Shown: positions 1 through 6,368 of the stretch, piece by piece
Layout: the number at the start of each line of letters is the position of its first letter
Numbering within the stretch: position 1 is the first letter of the stretch
Source of the DNA: Desulfuromonadaceae bacterium
GTDB lineage: Bacteria > Desulfobacterota > Desulfuromonadia > Desulfuromonadales > Geopsychrobacteraceae
Direction: 5' to 3'
DNA length: 9,417 nucleotides
Assembly: GCA_016744555.1 (NCBI GenBank)
Contig: JADGED010000086.1
Coordinates: 1-9,417, forward strand
Program-made: the position numbers and the translations under genes
The notes under the pieces: generated by a model
Databases searched by the model: none
What the model was told of the DNA's origin: nothing
What the model saw: only the letters and a program-made list of their open reading frames with translations

Positions 1-456
1 CCACAAATAACTGAAGGCGACCAGGTACGGTTGAAAGTTTACCAGGAGATAAGTGATATAGCGTTAGAGAGTGTTGGCACTGTCGATGAAGTTGGACCAA
101 CATTTACCAAGCGTGTATTGCGGAGTACTATTGTCGCTCAAGATGGAAAAACCGTAGTACTAGGTGGTTTGTTTCAAACTAATAAGCAGGAAAAAATCAC
201 TAAAGTTCCATTACTGGGCGATATCCCATTGTTGGGATATTTGTTCAAGCATAGGTCAGAAACAGAAACCAAAACTAGTTTGTTGATTTTTATTACCCCT
301 AGAGTAATACGTGACAGTGACGATATGGATAAGATTACCCTAGAAAACCGAAATAGTTTAAAAGCTTTTCAGAGTGAAGACGGCAACGGTGGGGTTTTTA
401 ACCCACAAAAATCGGTAGTAGATGATTTTAGTACCGAAGTTGCGACAGAGGAATAA
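1..456 (+). CDS. gspD: Type II secretion secretin GspD, C-terminal fragment
   Basis: This is the 3' end of the outer-membrane secretin, the multimeric channel through which folded periplasmic proteins leave the cell. The frame is open from base 1 (first residues PQITEGDQVRLKVYQEIS), so the gene begins outside the window; a TTG at 31 is internal, not a start. The fragment carries the end of the secretin domain. VVLGGLF is followed by the family signature VPLLGDIPLLGYLFK at bases 205-249 and then the closing strand LLIFITPRVIRD. After this comes an acidic tail of about 46 residues ending in ATEE. The tail has no obvious pilotin-binding S-domain like that of enterobacterial PulD/OutD, although I cannot exclude a divergent one. 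The stop lies three bases before gspE, so the two genes are almost certainly co-transcribed. Identity is secure from the signature and from ten gsp genes downstream in canonical order. Confidence 0.96.
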   Translation, partial: PQITEGDQVRLKVYQEISDIALESVGTVDEVGPTFTKRVLRSTIVAQDGKTVVLGGLFQTNKQEKITKVPLLGDIPLLGYLFKHRSETETKTSLLIFITPRVIRDSDDMDKITLENRNSLKAFQSEDGNGGVFNPQKSVVDDFSTEVATEE

Positions 457-459
457 TCG

Positions 460-2163
460 ATGCAACCGTTAAAGTGGCGCCAACTTGGAGATATTCTGAT
501 TCGGGACAAAGGTGTCCCTGAAGAGGTTGTGCGTCAGGCGTTGCATGATCAAGAAGCTAGTGACTTGCGGCTTGGCGAGATTTTAAAAGCCAAAGGGGAA
601 GCATCAGAAGTAGTTTTGGCTGAAGCTATGGCAACTCAAAGTGGTATGGAATATGTTGCCGATCCCAAGGTTAAAACTAGTGCTCTGCATTTGTTAACAA
701 CTGTTCCTATTGGTTACGCTAAAGAAAATTTAGCGGTGCCGCTGGAGATTGATGGTCAGACAATTCGATTAGCGATAGTTGACCCTAGTAATAATCAAAT
801 ATTAAATGATCTCTCTGTATTGACCGGTTGCCGGATAATCCCTTGTTTGGCCGAACCGGATAAATTGATTGCGGCAATAAATCAGGGTTACGAAACTATT
901 TCTGGTGATGGAAATAGTCCGATTTCTGATATTGGCCAAGATGATTTAGCTTTGGATAGTGAAATACAGATCGAAGATCTCCTTGATACCAACGATGAAG
1001 CCCCAATTATTCGCTTTGTAAATAGTCTTATTACTCAGGCGTATCGGCAGCGGGCGAGTGATATTCATATCGAGCCATTTGAATCCGATGTGGTGGTTCG
1101 TTATCGGGTTGATGGCATCCTTTACGAAGTGCAGCGTCCACCATATCGTGCTTTGGCAAATATCACTTCGCGTTTAAAAATCATGGCTAACCTCGATATC
1201 GCAGAAAAACGGTTGCCCCAGGATGGTCGTTTTTCGGTACGTATTGCTGGTAAACAGGCGGATGTTCGAGTGTCGACACTACCAACGGCATTTGGTGAGC
1301 GTGTAGTTTTGCGTTTACTAGATAAGAGCTCTGGGGTGTTAGGTCTTGCTGATATTGGCGTGGAAGCCGATATGTTGCCCCAAATAGAGAAGATGATTAA
1401 TAAAAGCCACGGGATTTTTCTTGTTACCGGTCCTACTGGTGCGGGTAAAACTACCACTCTCTATTCTGCATTGTCGGCAATCGATTCACGTAAGCAAAAT
1501 ATCATTACTGTCGAAGACCCAATTGAGTACCAGCTTACTGGGGTTGGGCAAATTCAAGTTAATTCGAAAATTGATCTAACTTTTGCCCAAGGGTTACGCT
1601 CAATTTTGCGCCAAGATCCAGATGTCATTATGGTTGGTGAGATTCGTGATGGCGAAACTGCCAAAATTGCAGTTCAAGCGGCGTTAACCGGTCACCTTGT
1701 ATTTTCAACTCTACATACTAACGATTCTGCCGGGGCATTGGCCAGATTAGTTGAGATGGGGGTTGAACCATTTCTGGCCGCTTCAGCACTGGTTGGTGTT
1801 TTGGCTCAGCGTCTGGTGCGAACCATCTGCCCCCATTGCCGGATCAGCTACCAGCCCGATGAAAAATTACTCAGCGAATTATTTGATGAAACAGTAGTGC
1901 CTGAAGATGCAATTTTTTATCGTGGTAGAGGTTGTGATCAATGTATGGATGTAGGTTATTTAGGACGTACTGGTTTGTATGAATTGCTTGAAGTTACCGA
2001 TGATATTCGCCACTTAGTTACCAGTAATGCCGATGCTGCTGTTATTCGCCGCCAGGCGTTAAAGCAAGGGATGCACCCATTGCGGCAAGCGGGCTTGGAA
2101 AAAGTATTAGCTGGTTTGACAACGGTCGAAGAGATCTTACGAGTGACACAGGAGGAGGTTTAG
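460..2163 (+). CDS. gspE: Type II secretion ATPase GspE
   Basis: A 567-residue hexameric cytoplasmic ATPase that powers pseudopilus assembly. Residues about 8-150 form the N-terminal T2SSE/MshEN-type domain (LGDILIRDKG, RLGEILKAKG), the region that in this family contacts GspL. The catalytic core follows: the N2 region with RASDIHIEP near 198-206, Walker A GPTGAGKT at 324-331, Asp box VEDPIEY at 351-357, Walker B with DPDVIMVGEIRD at 386-397, and His box GHLVFSTLHTND at 411-422. A zinc-binding module is visible as C457-P-H-C460 and C492-D-Q-C495, typical of GspE and PilB/MshE ATPases. The ATG at 460 is preceded by AGAGGA (447-452) with a 7-base spacer and lies three bases after the gspD stop. 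All catalytic motifs are intact, so it should be active. Length and motifs would also allow a PilB/MshE assignment, but the operon context settles GspE. Confidence 0.97.
   Translation: MQPLKWRQLGDILIRDKGVPEEVVRQALHDQEASDLRLGEILKAKGEASEVVLAEAMATQSGMEYVADPKVKTSALHLLTTVPIGYAKENLAVPLEIDGQTIRLAIVDPSNNQILNDLSVLTGCRIIPCLAEPDKLIAAINQGYETISGDGNSPISDIGQDDLALDSEIQIEDLLDTNDEAPIIRFVNSLITQAYRQRASDIHIEPFESDVVVRYRVDGILYEVQRPPYRALANITSRLKIMANLDIAEKRLPQDGRFSVRIAGKQADVRVSTLPTAFGERVVLRLLDKSSGVLGLADIGVEADMLPQIEKMINKSHGIFLVTGPTGAGKTTTLYSALSAIDSRKQNIITVEDPIEYQLTGVGQIQVNSKIDLTFAQGLRSILRQDPDVIMVGEIRDGETAKIAVQAALTGHLVFSTLHTNDSAGALARLVEMGVEPFLAASALVGVLAQRLVRTICPHCRISYQPDEKLLSELFDETVVPEDAIFYRGRGCDQCMDVGYLGRTGLYELLEVTDDIRHLVTSNADAAVIRRQALKQGMHPLRQAGLEKVLAGLTTVEEILRVTQEEV
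2151..2158 (+). promoter_or_regulatory. Strong ribosome binding site for gspF (GTG start)
   Basis: GGAGGAGG lies 8 bases upstream of the GTG at 2167, inside the last codons of gspE. It is the strongest Shine-Dalgarno match in the window and decides that gspF uses GTG at 2167. Confidence 0.85.
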
Positions 2164-2166
2164 CCC

Positions 2167-3375
2167 GTGGCACTCTATGAATATAGTGCCTTTGATGGAC
2201 ATGGCAAAAAACATCGGGGTGTGATTGAGGCTTCTACCCAAAAGATTGCCAGCAAAAAGTTGCGGGGGCAGGGGTTGTTTCCAACTAAACTGCTCGTGGC
2301 AGGAAATGCCGCTCAGGTTAGCCAAAAATTTGTTTTCCAGCGGGTAAGCGCGGTTCAATTAGGGGTTGCAACAAGGCAGCTAGCGACGATGTTAGCTGCG
2401 GGGATGCCCCTTGATGAAGCTTTAAATATGGTGGCCGAGCAGCAAGAGAAGGGTTCGCTTGGTTCAGTTTTAACAAGGGTTCGTGATGACGTTTTGCAAG
2501 GTAGCGCTTTGCATACTGCATTTCAATCTCACCCAAAAATATTTACACCGTTATACACCAACATGGTTAGGGTTGGTGAAGCAAGCGGCACTCTGGACAG
2601 GGTATTGCTGCAACTGGCAGAATTTACCGATGAGCAAGCGCGTTTAAATTCACAGCTAAAGGCAGCACTAACCTATCCTATCTTAATGTTTTTAGTTGGT
2701 GCTGGGGTTTTACTGTTTTTGATGGCCTTCGTGGTTCCAAAAATAACTCGAATGCTGGAAGACCTCGAACAAGCGCTTCCTGTGCCAACGATGTTATTGA
2801 TTTCGACCAGTAGCTTTTTGGCTAATTATTGGTGGTTGATGGTCCTGGTTTGTATTGCAATTGGGATCGGTGTGAGGCGTTTTGTTGTAACTGCTCGGGG
2901 TCGCCTTTGGTTTGATCAACAAAAATACCGGTTGCCGCTGTTCGGTAATATGGCGTTACTCAGTGCTACTTCACGATTTTCCCGCACGACTGCAACATTG
3001 CTGCACAGTGGTGTCCCCTTGCTGACGGCTTTGGAGATAGTGCAAAATTTGTTGGGAAATAACTATCTACAACTAGCACTGGAAGGGGTTAGAGAAAAGG
3101 TGACCGAAGGTGCGGGGTTGTCAGAGCCATTGCTTGAAGCTGGTGTTTTCCCGGCGATGTTGCCACAAATGGCTGCGGTAGGTGAACGTAGTGGCGAACT
3201 TGAGGGGATGTTGTTCAAGGTGGCGGAAATATATGAGCATCAAGTGCAAACCAAAATGAATGGTTTAATGGCGTTGTTGGAGCCATTGATGATTCTGTTT
3301 ATGGGAACGGTAGTTGGATTTATTGTACTGGCAATATTGTTACCGATTTTTCAAGCCAGTCAGGGGATCGGGTAA
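2167..3375 (+). CDS. gspF: Type II secretion inner-membrane platform protein GspF
   Basis: A 402-residue polytopic inner-membrane protein at the centre of the assembly platform, homologous to PilC, working with GspE and GspL to add pseudopilin subunits. Two T2SSF domains are visible. The first spans about 65-190 and contains MVRVGEASGTLD (VGEASG at 136-141). The second spans about 268-392 and contains AAVGERSGELEGML (VGERSG at 338-343). Hydrophobic spans lie at about 170-191, 221-237 and 373-393, the usual three. The N-terminus (MALYEYSAFDGHGKKHRGVIEA) matches the small family start domain, which supports the GTG at 2167. The gene begins three bases after the gspE stop behind a strong ribosome site. 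It ends at a TAA, after which the operon has its only long gap, containing a tandem repeat. No truncation or frameshift is seen, and the length is typical. Confidence 0.97.
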   Translation: MALYEYSAFDGHGKKHRGVIEASTQKIASKKLRGQGLFPTKLLVAGNAAQVSQKFVFQRVSAVQLGVATRQLATMLAAGMPLDEALNMVAEQQEKGSLGSVLTRVRDDVLQGSALHTAFQSHPKIFTPLYTNMVRVGEASGTLDRVLLQLAEFTDEQARLNSQLKAALTYPILMFLVGAGVLLFLMAFVVPKITRMLEDLEQALPVPTMLLISTSSFLANYWWLMVLVCIAIGIGVRRFVVTARGRLWFDQQKYRLPLFGNMALLSATSRFSRTTATLLHSGVPLLTALEIVQNLLGNNYLQLALEGVREKVTEGAGLSEPLLEAGVFPAMLPQMAAVGERSGELEGMLFKVAEIYEHQVQTKMNGLMALLEPLMILFMGTVVGFIVLAILLPIFQASQGIG

Positions 3376-3392
3376 AAAGGGTCAAGGAGCAA

Positions 3393-3460
3393 GGAAACAG
3401 GAAACAGGAAACAGGAAACAGGAAACAGGAAACAGGAAACAGGAAACAGGAAACAGGAAA
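3393..3460. repeat. Heptanucleotide tandem repeat (GGAAACA, about 9.7 copies)
   Basis: Nine perfect copies of the 7-mer GGAAACA start at 3393, 3400, 3407, 3414, 3421, 3428, 3435, 3442 and 3449. They are followed by a partial copy GGAAA at 3456-3460. There are no mismatches between copies. The bases just before (GGAGCAA) look like a decayed copy. The array starts 17 bases after the gspF stop and ends 71 bases before the gspG start. The + strand unit is purine-rich and contains no stop codon in any frame. Perfect short tandem arrays of this kind usually vary in copy number by replication slippage. I see no protein-coding role here. Confidence 0.97.
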
Positions 3461-3520
3461 ATCTTGTAGTTGGATGAGGGGAATGTGGGTACTCAAATCC
3501 GTAAGTGGGATAATGGAGAC

Positions 3521-3524
3521 GGAG
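3521..3524 (+). promoter_or_regulatory. Ribosome binding site selecting the gspG ATG
   Basis: GGAG at 3521-3524 is 7 bases before the ATG at 3532. A second GGAG at 3515-3518 could serve a TTG at 3526, two codons upstream in the same frame. The ATG is preferred because it is the standard codon and gives the usual short basic leader MKYLKRNQRG. Confidence 0.65.
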
Positions 3525-3531
3525 TTTGTCG

Positions 3532-3969
3532 ATGAAATATTTAAAGCGAAATCAGCGTGGATTCACCCTGATCGAAATTATGGTTGTGGTGGTAATCCTT
3601 GGCATTCTAGCGGCTATAGTAGTACCAAGACTATTAGATGAACCAGAAAAAGCCCGGCGTACTTCGGCAGCTACGCAAATCCGTAGTTTTGAAGAAGCTC
3701 TTGGCATCTTTAAGCTGGAGAATAGTTTTTACCCCTCAACTGAGCAAGGCTTGGATGCATTAGTTACCAAGCCGACGGTGGGGCGGATTCCGAATCGTTA
3801 CAAGGATGGTGGTTATATCAGAAAGATTCCCGTTGACCCTTGGGGACAGCCATATGTTTACCTCTACCCCGGTGTCCATGGTGAACTAGATTTGTTTTCC
3901 TACGGTCCAGACGGGGAAACCGGGGGTGAAGGTGAAGATGCCGATGTTGCCAACTGGAACCTCGAATAA
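3532..3969 (+). CDS. gspG: Major pseudopilin GspG
   Basis: A 145-residue major subunit of the periplasmic pseudopilus. The leader MKYLKRNQRG ends at Gly10 and is cut by prepilin peptidase before Phe11. The mature start FTLIE carries the required Glu at +5 (residue 15), and the hydrophobic helix runs to about residue 32. The rest matches GspG closely: KARRTSAATQIRSFEEAL, a YPSTEQGLDALV segment near 67-78, and KIPVDPWGQPY near 98-108. The C-terminus has Asp120, Ser123, Asp127 and Asp138 in the DLFSYGPDGETGGEGEDAD stretch, the region that binds calcium in structurally known GspG proteins. The gene follows the repeat-containing gap and overlaps the start of gspH. Because it stands apart from gspF, its expression may be set separately, which would suit the subunit needed in most copies. 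A TTG start six bases upstream is possible but less likely. Confidence 0.96.
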   Translation: MKYLKRNQRGFTLIEIMVVVVILGILAAIVVPRLLDEPEKARRTSAATQIRSFEEALGIFKLENSFYPSTEQGLDALVTKPTVGRIPNRYKDGGYIRKIPVDPWGQPYVYLYPGVHGELDLFSYGPDGETGGEGEDADVANWNLE

Positions 3970-4456
3970 TTGCTCTGGATTTACCTTGGTGGAAATTCTG
4001 GTGGTGATTGTGGTTTTGTCACTGGTCAGTTTTATCAGCTTGCCTTTATTGGCAAATCGAGGTGAGGGCAAGGAACGTTTGATGTTGCGGCGCATTTCTG
4101 GAACGGTAAAACAGTTGTATAATGAAGCCTCATTGACCCGTGACGAGCATCAATTAGTCGTGGATTTAGGTCGCAATAGCCTGACTGCGTATCGTTTGCG
4201 TGCAGGCGCCGGAAAAACTGAAAAGGAACCCTTTGGGCGTGAGTTAAGTTTGGCGCCATTGACGGCTAAACAGGTTGATGTCGAGGGGAAGGGGAGCTTT
4301 CGTACTGGCTTGGTTACGGTGCGGGTGTTCCCGTTGGGCTGGATGGAGGCAACCAGTATTTTGCTTGCCAAAGAGAATGGCGAAAAGGTGCAGCTCGATT
4401 TTTCACCATTGACAGGATCGGTAACTATCGATGCGGAGCTTAAGACAGTGCAATAA
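3926..4456 (+). CDS. gspH: Minor pseudopilin GspH
   Basis: A minor pseudopilin expected to sit near the tip of the pseudopilus. The prepilin motif is clear: NNCSG|FTLVEILVVIVVLSLVSFISLPLL, with Glu at +5 after the cleavable Gly, then a long hydrophobic helix. The mature part is a beta-rich GspH-type domain ending with LDFSPLTGSVTI, a closing pattern typical of FimT/GspH proteins. The start is uncertain. GTG at 3926 gives MKVKMPML with two lysines, the basic leader expected for prepilins, and has GGGGA at 3913-3917 with an 8-base spacer. GTG at 3932, ATG at 3938 and ATG at 3944 are in the same frame; the two ATG starts would give a leader without any basic residue. With the first start the gene overlaps gspG by 44 bases, implying coupled translation. 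Calling H rather than another minor pseudopilin rests on gene order, length and the C-terminal pattern. Confidence 0.88.
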   Translation: MKVKMPMLPTGTSNNCSGFTLVEILVVIVVLSLVSFISLPLLANRGEGKERLMLRRISGTVKQLYNEASLTRDEHQLVVDLGRNSLTAYRLRAGAGKTEKEPFGRELSLAPLTAKQVDVEGKGSFRTGLVTVRVFPLGWMEATSILLAKENGEKVQLDFSPLTGSVTIDAELKTVQ

Positions 4457-4817
4457 AGGATTTTCCTTGCTCGAAGTGATGATTGCTTTGGCAATTGTTG
4501 CTATAGCACTGGTTACGTTGCTAGGATTGTCTAATCGCTCTATTTTGGTTAATTCAACGATTCAAAAGTTAACTAGAGCAACGATGCTGGCGCAGCAGGT
4601 GATGAATACGCAGGAGCTAAACAATGGCTCACTGCTAAGTTTTGAACCTGAAGAAGAGGTATTTGAAGAGCCCTTTGAAGATTTTCGCTGGCAGGTAAGT
4701 TACCAGGACACATTAATCACCCAAGTTAAGCAAGTGACTGTTGTGGTTCTATGGGGTGAAGCAAAAAAAAACGAACAAGTTCAATTAGTCTCCTTTGTGC
4801 CGGTTAAGGGGGACTGA
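4431..4817 (+). CDS. gspI: Minor pseudopilin GspI
   Basis: A 128-residue minor pseudopilin, part of the GspH/I/J/K tip complex that is thought to initiate pseudopilus assembly. The leader MRSLRQCNKG is cut before FSLLE, giving Glu at +5. The hydrophobic helix FSLLEVMIALAIVAIALVTLLGL is followed by the GspI-like segment ATMLAQQVMNTQEL. An acidic stretch EEEVFEEPFEDFRWQVSYQ leads into the C-terminal strands. ATG at 4431 is the only possible start, because an in-frame TAA lies at 4422-4424. The gene therefore overlaps gspH by 26 bases, with only a weak ribosome site, so it probably depends on translation of gspH. Its stop shares a base with the gspJ start (TGATG at 4815). A run of nine A at 4763-4771 lies in the last part of the gene. 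Confidence 0.9.
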   Translation: MRSLRQCNKGFSLLEVMIALAIVAIALVTLLGLSNRSILVNSTIQKLTRATMLAQQVMNTQELNNGSLLSFEPEEEVFEEPFEDFRWQVSYQDTLITQVKQVTVVVLWGEAKKNEQVQLVSFVPVKGD

Positions 4818-5419
4818 TGGGTAAAAATAACAAGGGTTTTACTCTCGTTGAAATATTACTGGCAATTATGATTGGCAGTTTAGTTTTAACCAGTGTTTAT
4901 GGCATTTTTAGTTCAGTTAGTAGCGCCAGGAATAGGTTGGGAGCAGAAGGTGAAGTTTACCATCAGGCCCGAATCTTTTTTGATCGACTTGGATCTGAAC
5001 TAAGCAGTATGAGGTTTGCACCATTAGATAGCCGGCCAGTTTTTGCTTCTGGAAAAGATAGCGATGGAAACGTCTATTTCGAGTTTAATACCGAGCTCGT
5101 TTCACCTTTGTTGCAGCAACATGGTGGTCTTTCTCGGGTTCGCTATGAAGTAGAGGCAGATGAGGATGATGAAGTGGGTGAAACCCTGGTTTTGTCCCGC
5201 AGCGAAGAAGTATTGTTGGCAAATTTGGCAGCAGCAGAACCTCTCGAATTTATTGCTGGGCTTAAAACTTTTGAGTTACGCTATTTTAGTCAAGGCAGTT
5301 GGCGTGATAGCTGGTCAAGTAGTGCCCCGCCGGAAATGGTAGAAGTATTGTTAGAGCAGGTGGTTGGGGAGCAATCAATCCCGTTTCGCACTAGCTTTAT
5401 CTTACCTAAGGCGCGCTGA
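4817..5419 (+). CDS. gspJ: Minor pseudopilin GspJ
   Basis: A 200-residue minor pseudopilin that forms the tip complex with GspI and GspK in characterised systems. The very short leader MGKNNKG precedes FTLVE, with Glu at +5. The helix FTLVEILLAIMIGSLVLTSVYGIFSSV follows, then a larger globular domain than in H and I, as usual for GspJ. Family-like segments include EVYHQARIFFDRLGSELSSMRF near 39-60 and a C-terminal part with FIAGLKTFELRYFSQGSWRDSW and PPEMVEVLLE. The start ATG overlaps the gspI stop by one base, with AAGG at 4806-4809 seven bases upstream. The stop overlaps the gspK ATG in the same way. No irregularities are seen. Confidence 0.93.
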   Translation: MGKNNKGFTLVEILLAIMIGSLVLTSVYGIFSSVSSARNRLGAEGEVYHQARIFFDRLGSELSSMRFAPLDSRPVFASGKDSDGNVYFEFNTELVSPLLQQHGGLSRVRYEVEADEDDEVGETLVLSRSEEVLLANLAAAEPLEFIAGLKTFELRYFSQGSWRDSWSSSAPPEMVEVLLEQVVGEQSIPFRTSFILPKAR

Positions 5420-6366
5420 TGAGTTGTCTACGAAATCAAGAGGGGATGGCACTACTTTTAGTTCTAGTGGTGGTTGCTTTACTTAGTGCTGTAGTTATCG
5501 AGTTTTCATTTTCAACCCTAGTAGATCTACGTGCTAGTGAGACTTATCGGGATCGTACTAAGGCTTATTATATCGCTCGTGGTGGTGTAGAAGCTGCACG
5601 AACAATCTTGGCCGAAGACAACAATGAGTATGATCACCCTGGAGAGTTTTGGGGGAATCCACTAGTAAATATCCCCGTTGGAGATGGTGACGTAAGTATT
5701 TCTACTCAAGATTTAACTGGACGAATGAATATCAATTTCGTTGCCGATAATCGTGGCAACCCACTGTCTGGTTATCATCGCTTTGTCGCTTTGTGCGAAG
5801 AGGTTTTACAGCTCGACCAATTCGAGGCTATGGCGTTAGCAGATTCTTTGATCTATTGGTACAATGGTGATAGCAGTGTCGTTACTCCGGACGACGAATA
5901 TTATAGCAATTTGCACCCACCGTATATGCGGCGTGGCGCCAAGTTAACTACTCTGGATGAATTGAAACTGGTAAAAGGTTTCAGCCAAGAGCGATTTAAC
6001 TTATTGCAGCCATTTATCCGGGTGGTAGGGGATGAACAAATAAATATTAATACTGTCTCGGCAGAGGTTTTACATGCGTGGCAATCCTCTGCTGCCGAAG
6101 GCAATGTAGAAATTGTTTTTGATCGTTATGATATCGATGCCATCGTTACTTATCGGCAAAAATCGGCCTTTGAAGAGATAGCCGACGTAGCAATGGTTGA
6201 GAATATTGGTGATCGCTGGTCGGCTGCTTGGGTGCAAGGTTCTGTGGTGGTTAGCGGTGCAACTTATCTGGTCGTCAGTGAGGGTAGAATCGGTCAAGTT
6301 ATCCGTGCCGCACAGGCTATTATCAAAAAAAACGGCAATGAAGTCCTAAGCTTCAAGGTGGAATAA
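5419..6366 (+). CDS. gspK: Minor pseudopilin GspK
   Basis: A 315-residue minor pseudopilin, the largest of the set, which caps the pseudopilus tip. The leader MSCLRNQEG is cut before Met10 of MALLLVLVVVALLSAVVIEF. Position +5 is Leu14 rather than Glu, the hallmark of GspK. After the helix come LRASETYRDRTKAYYIARGGVEAAR and a family region from WGNPLVNIPVGDGDVSI to DLTGRMNINFVADNRGNPL. A large helical insert follows (LADSLIYWYNGDS, LTTLDELKLVKGFS) and then the ININTVSAEVLHAW segment near residue 210, typical of GspK helix-hairpin-like modules. The ATG overlaps the gspJ stop by one base, with TAAGG (5407-5411) seven bases upstream. The stop is two bases before gspL. Length is normal for the family. 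Confidence 0.95.
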   Translation: MSCLRNQEGMALLLVLVVVALLSAVVIEFSFSTLVDLRASETYRDRTKAYYIARGGVEAARTILAEDNNEYDHPGEFWGNPLVNIPVGDGDVSISTQDLTGRMNINFVADNRGNPLSGYHRFVALCEEVLQLDQFEAMALADSLIYWYNGDSSVVTPDDEYYSNLHPPYMRRGAKLTTLDELKLVKGFSQERFNLLQPFIRVVGDEQININTVSAEVLHAWQSSAAEGNVEIVFDRYDIDAIVTYRQKSAFEEIADVAMVENIGDRWSAAWVQGSVVVSGATYLVVSEGRIGQVIRAAQAIIKKNGNEVLSFKVE

Positions 6367-6368
6367 TA

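Noticed and set aside
1122..1457. Minus-strand open frame of 111 codons inside gspE
   Set aside because: It is antisense to conserved gspE motifs, including Walker A, and shows no family-like features. The same applies to the other minus-strand frames within gspF, H, K, L and N.
3376..3480. The open frame running through the GGAAACA array as a translated extension of gspF
   Set aside because: A TAA closes gspF at 3373-3375 before the array. The repeat lacks stop codons simply because of its composition, and gspF already has full family length.
3509..3514. GATAAT as a -10 box for a promoter in front of gspG
   Set aside because: Nothing resembling a -35 box lies 16-18 bases upstream, and the nearest TTG-type hexamer (3464-3469) is far too distant. 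A promoter in the gap remains possible but is not supported by this box.
3526..3531. TTG at 3526 as the gspG start
   Set aside because: ATG at 3532 has an equally good ribosome site with correct spacing and gives a standard prepilin leader.
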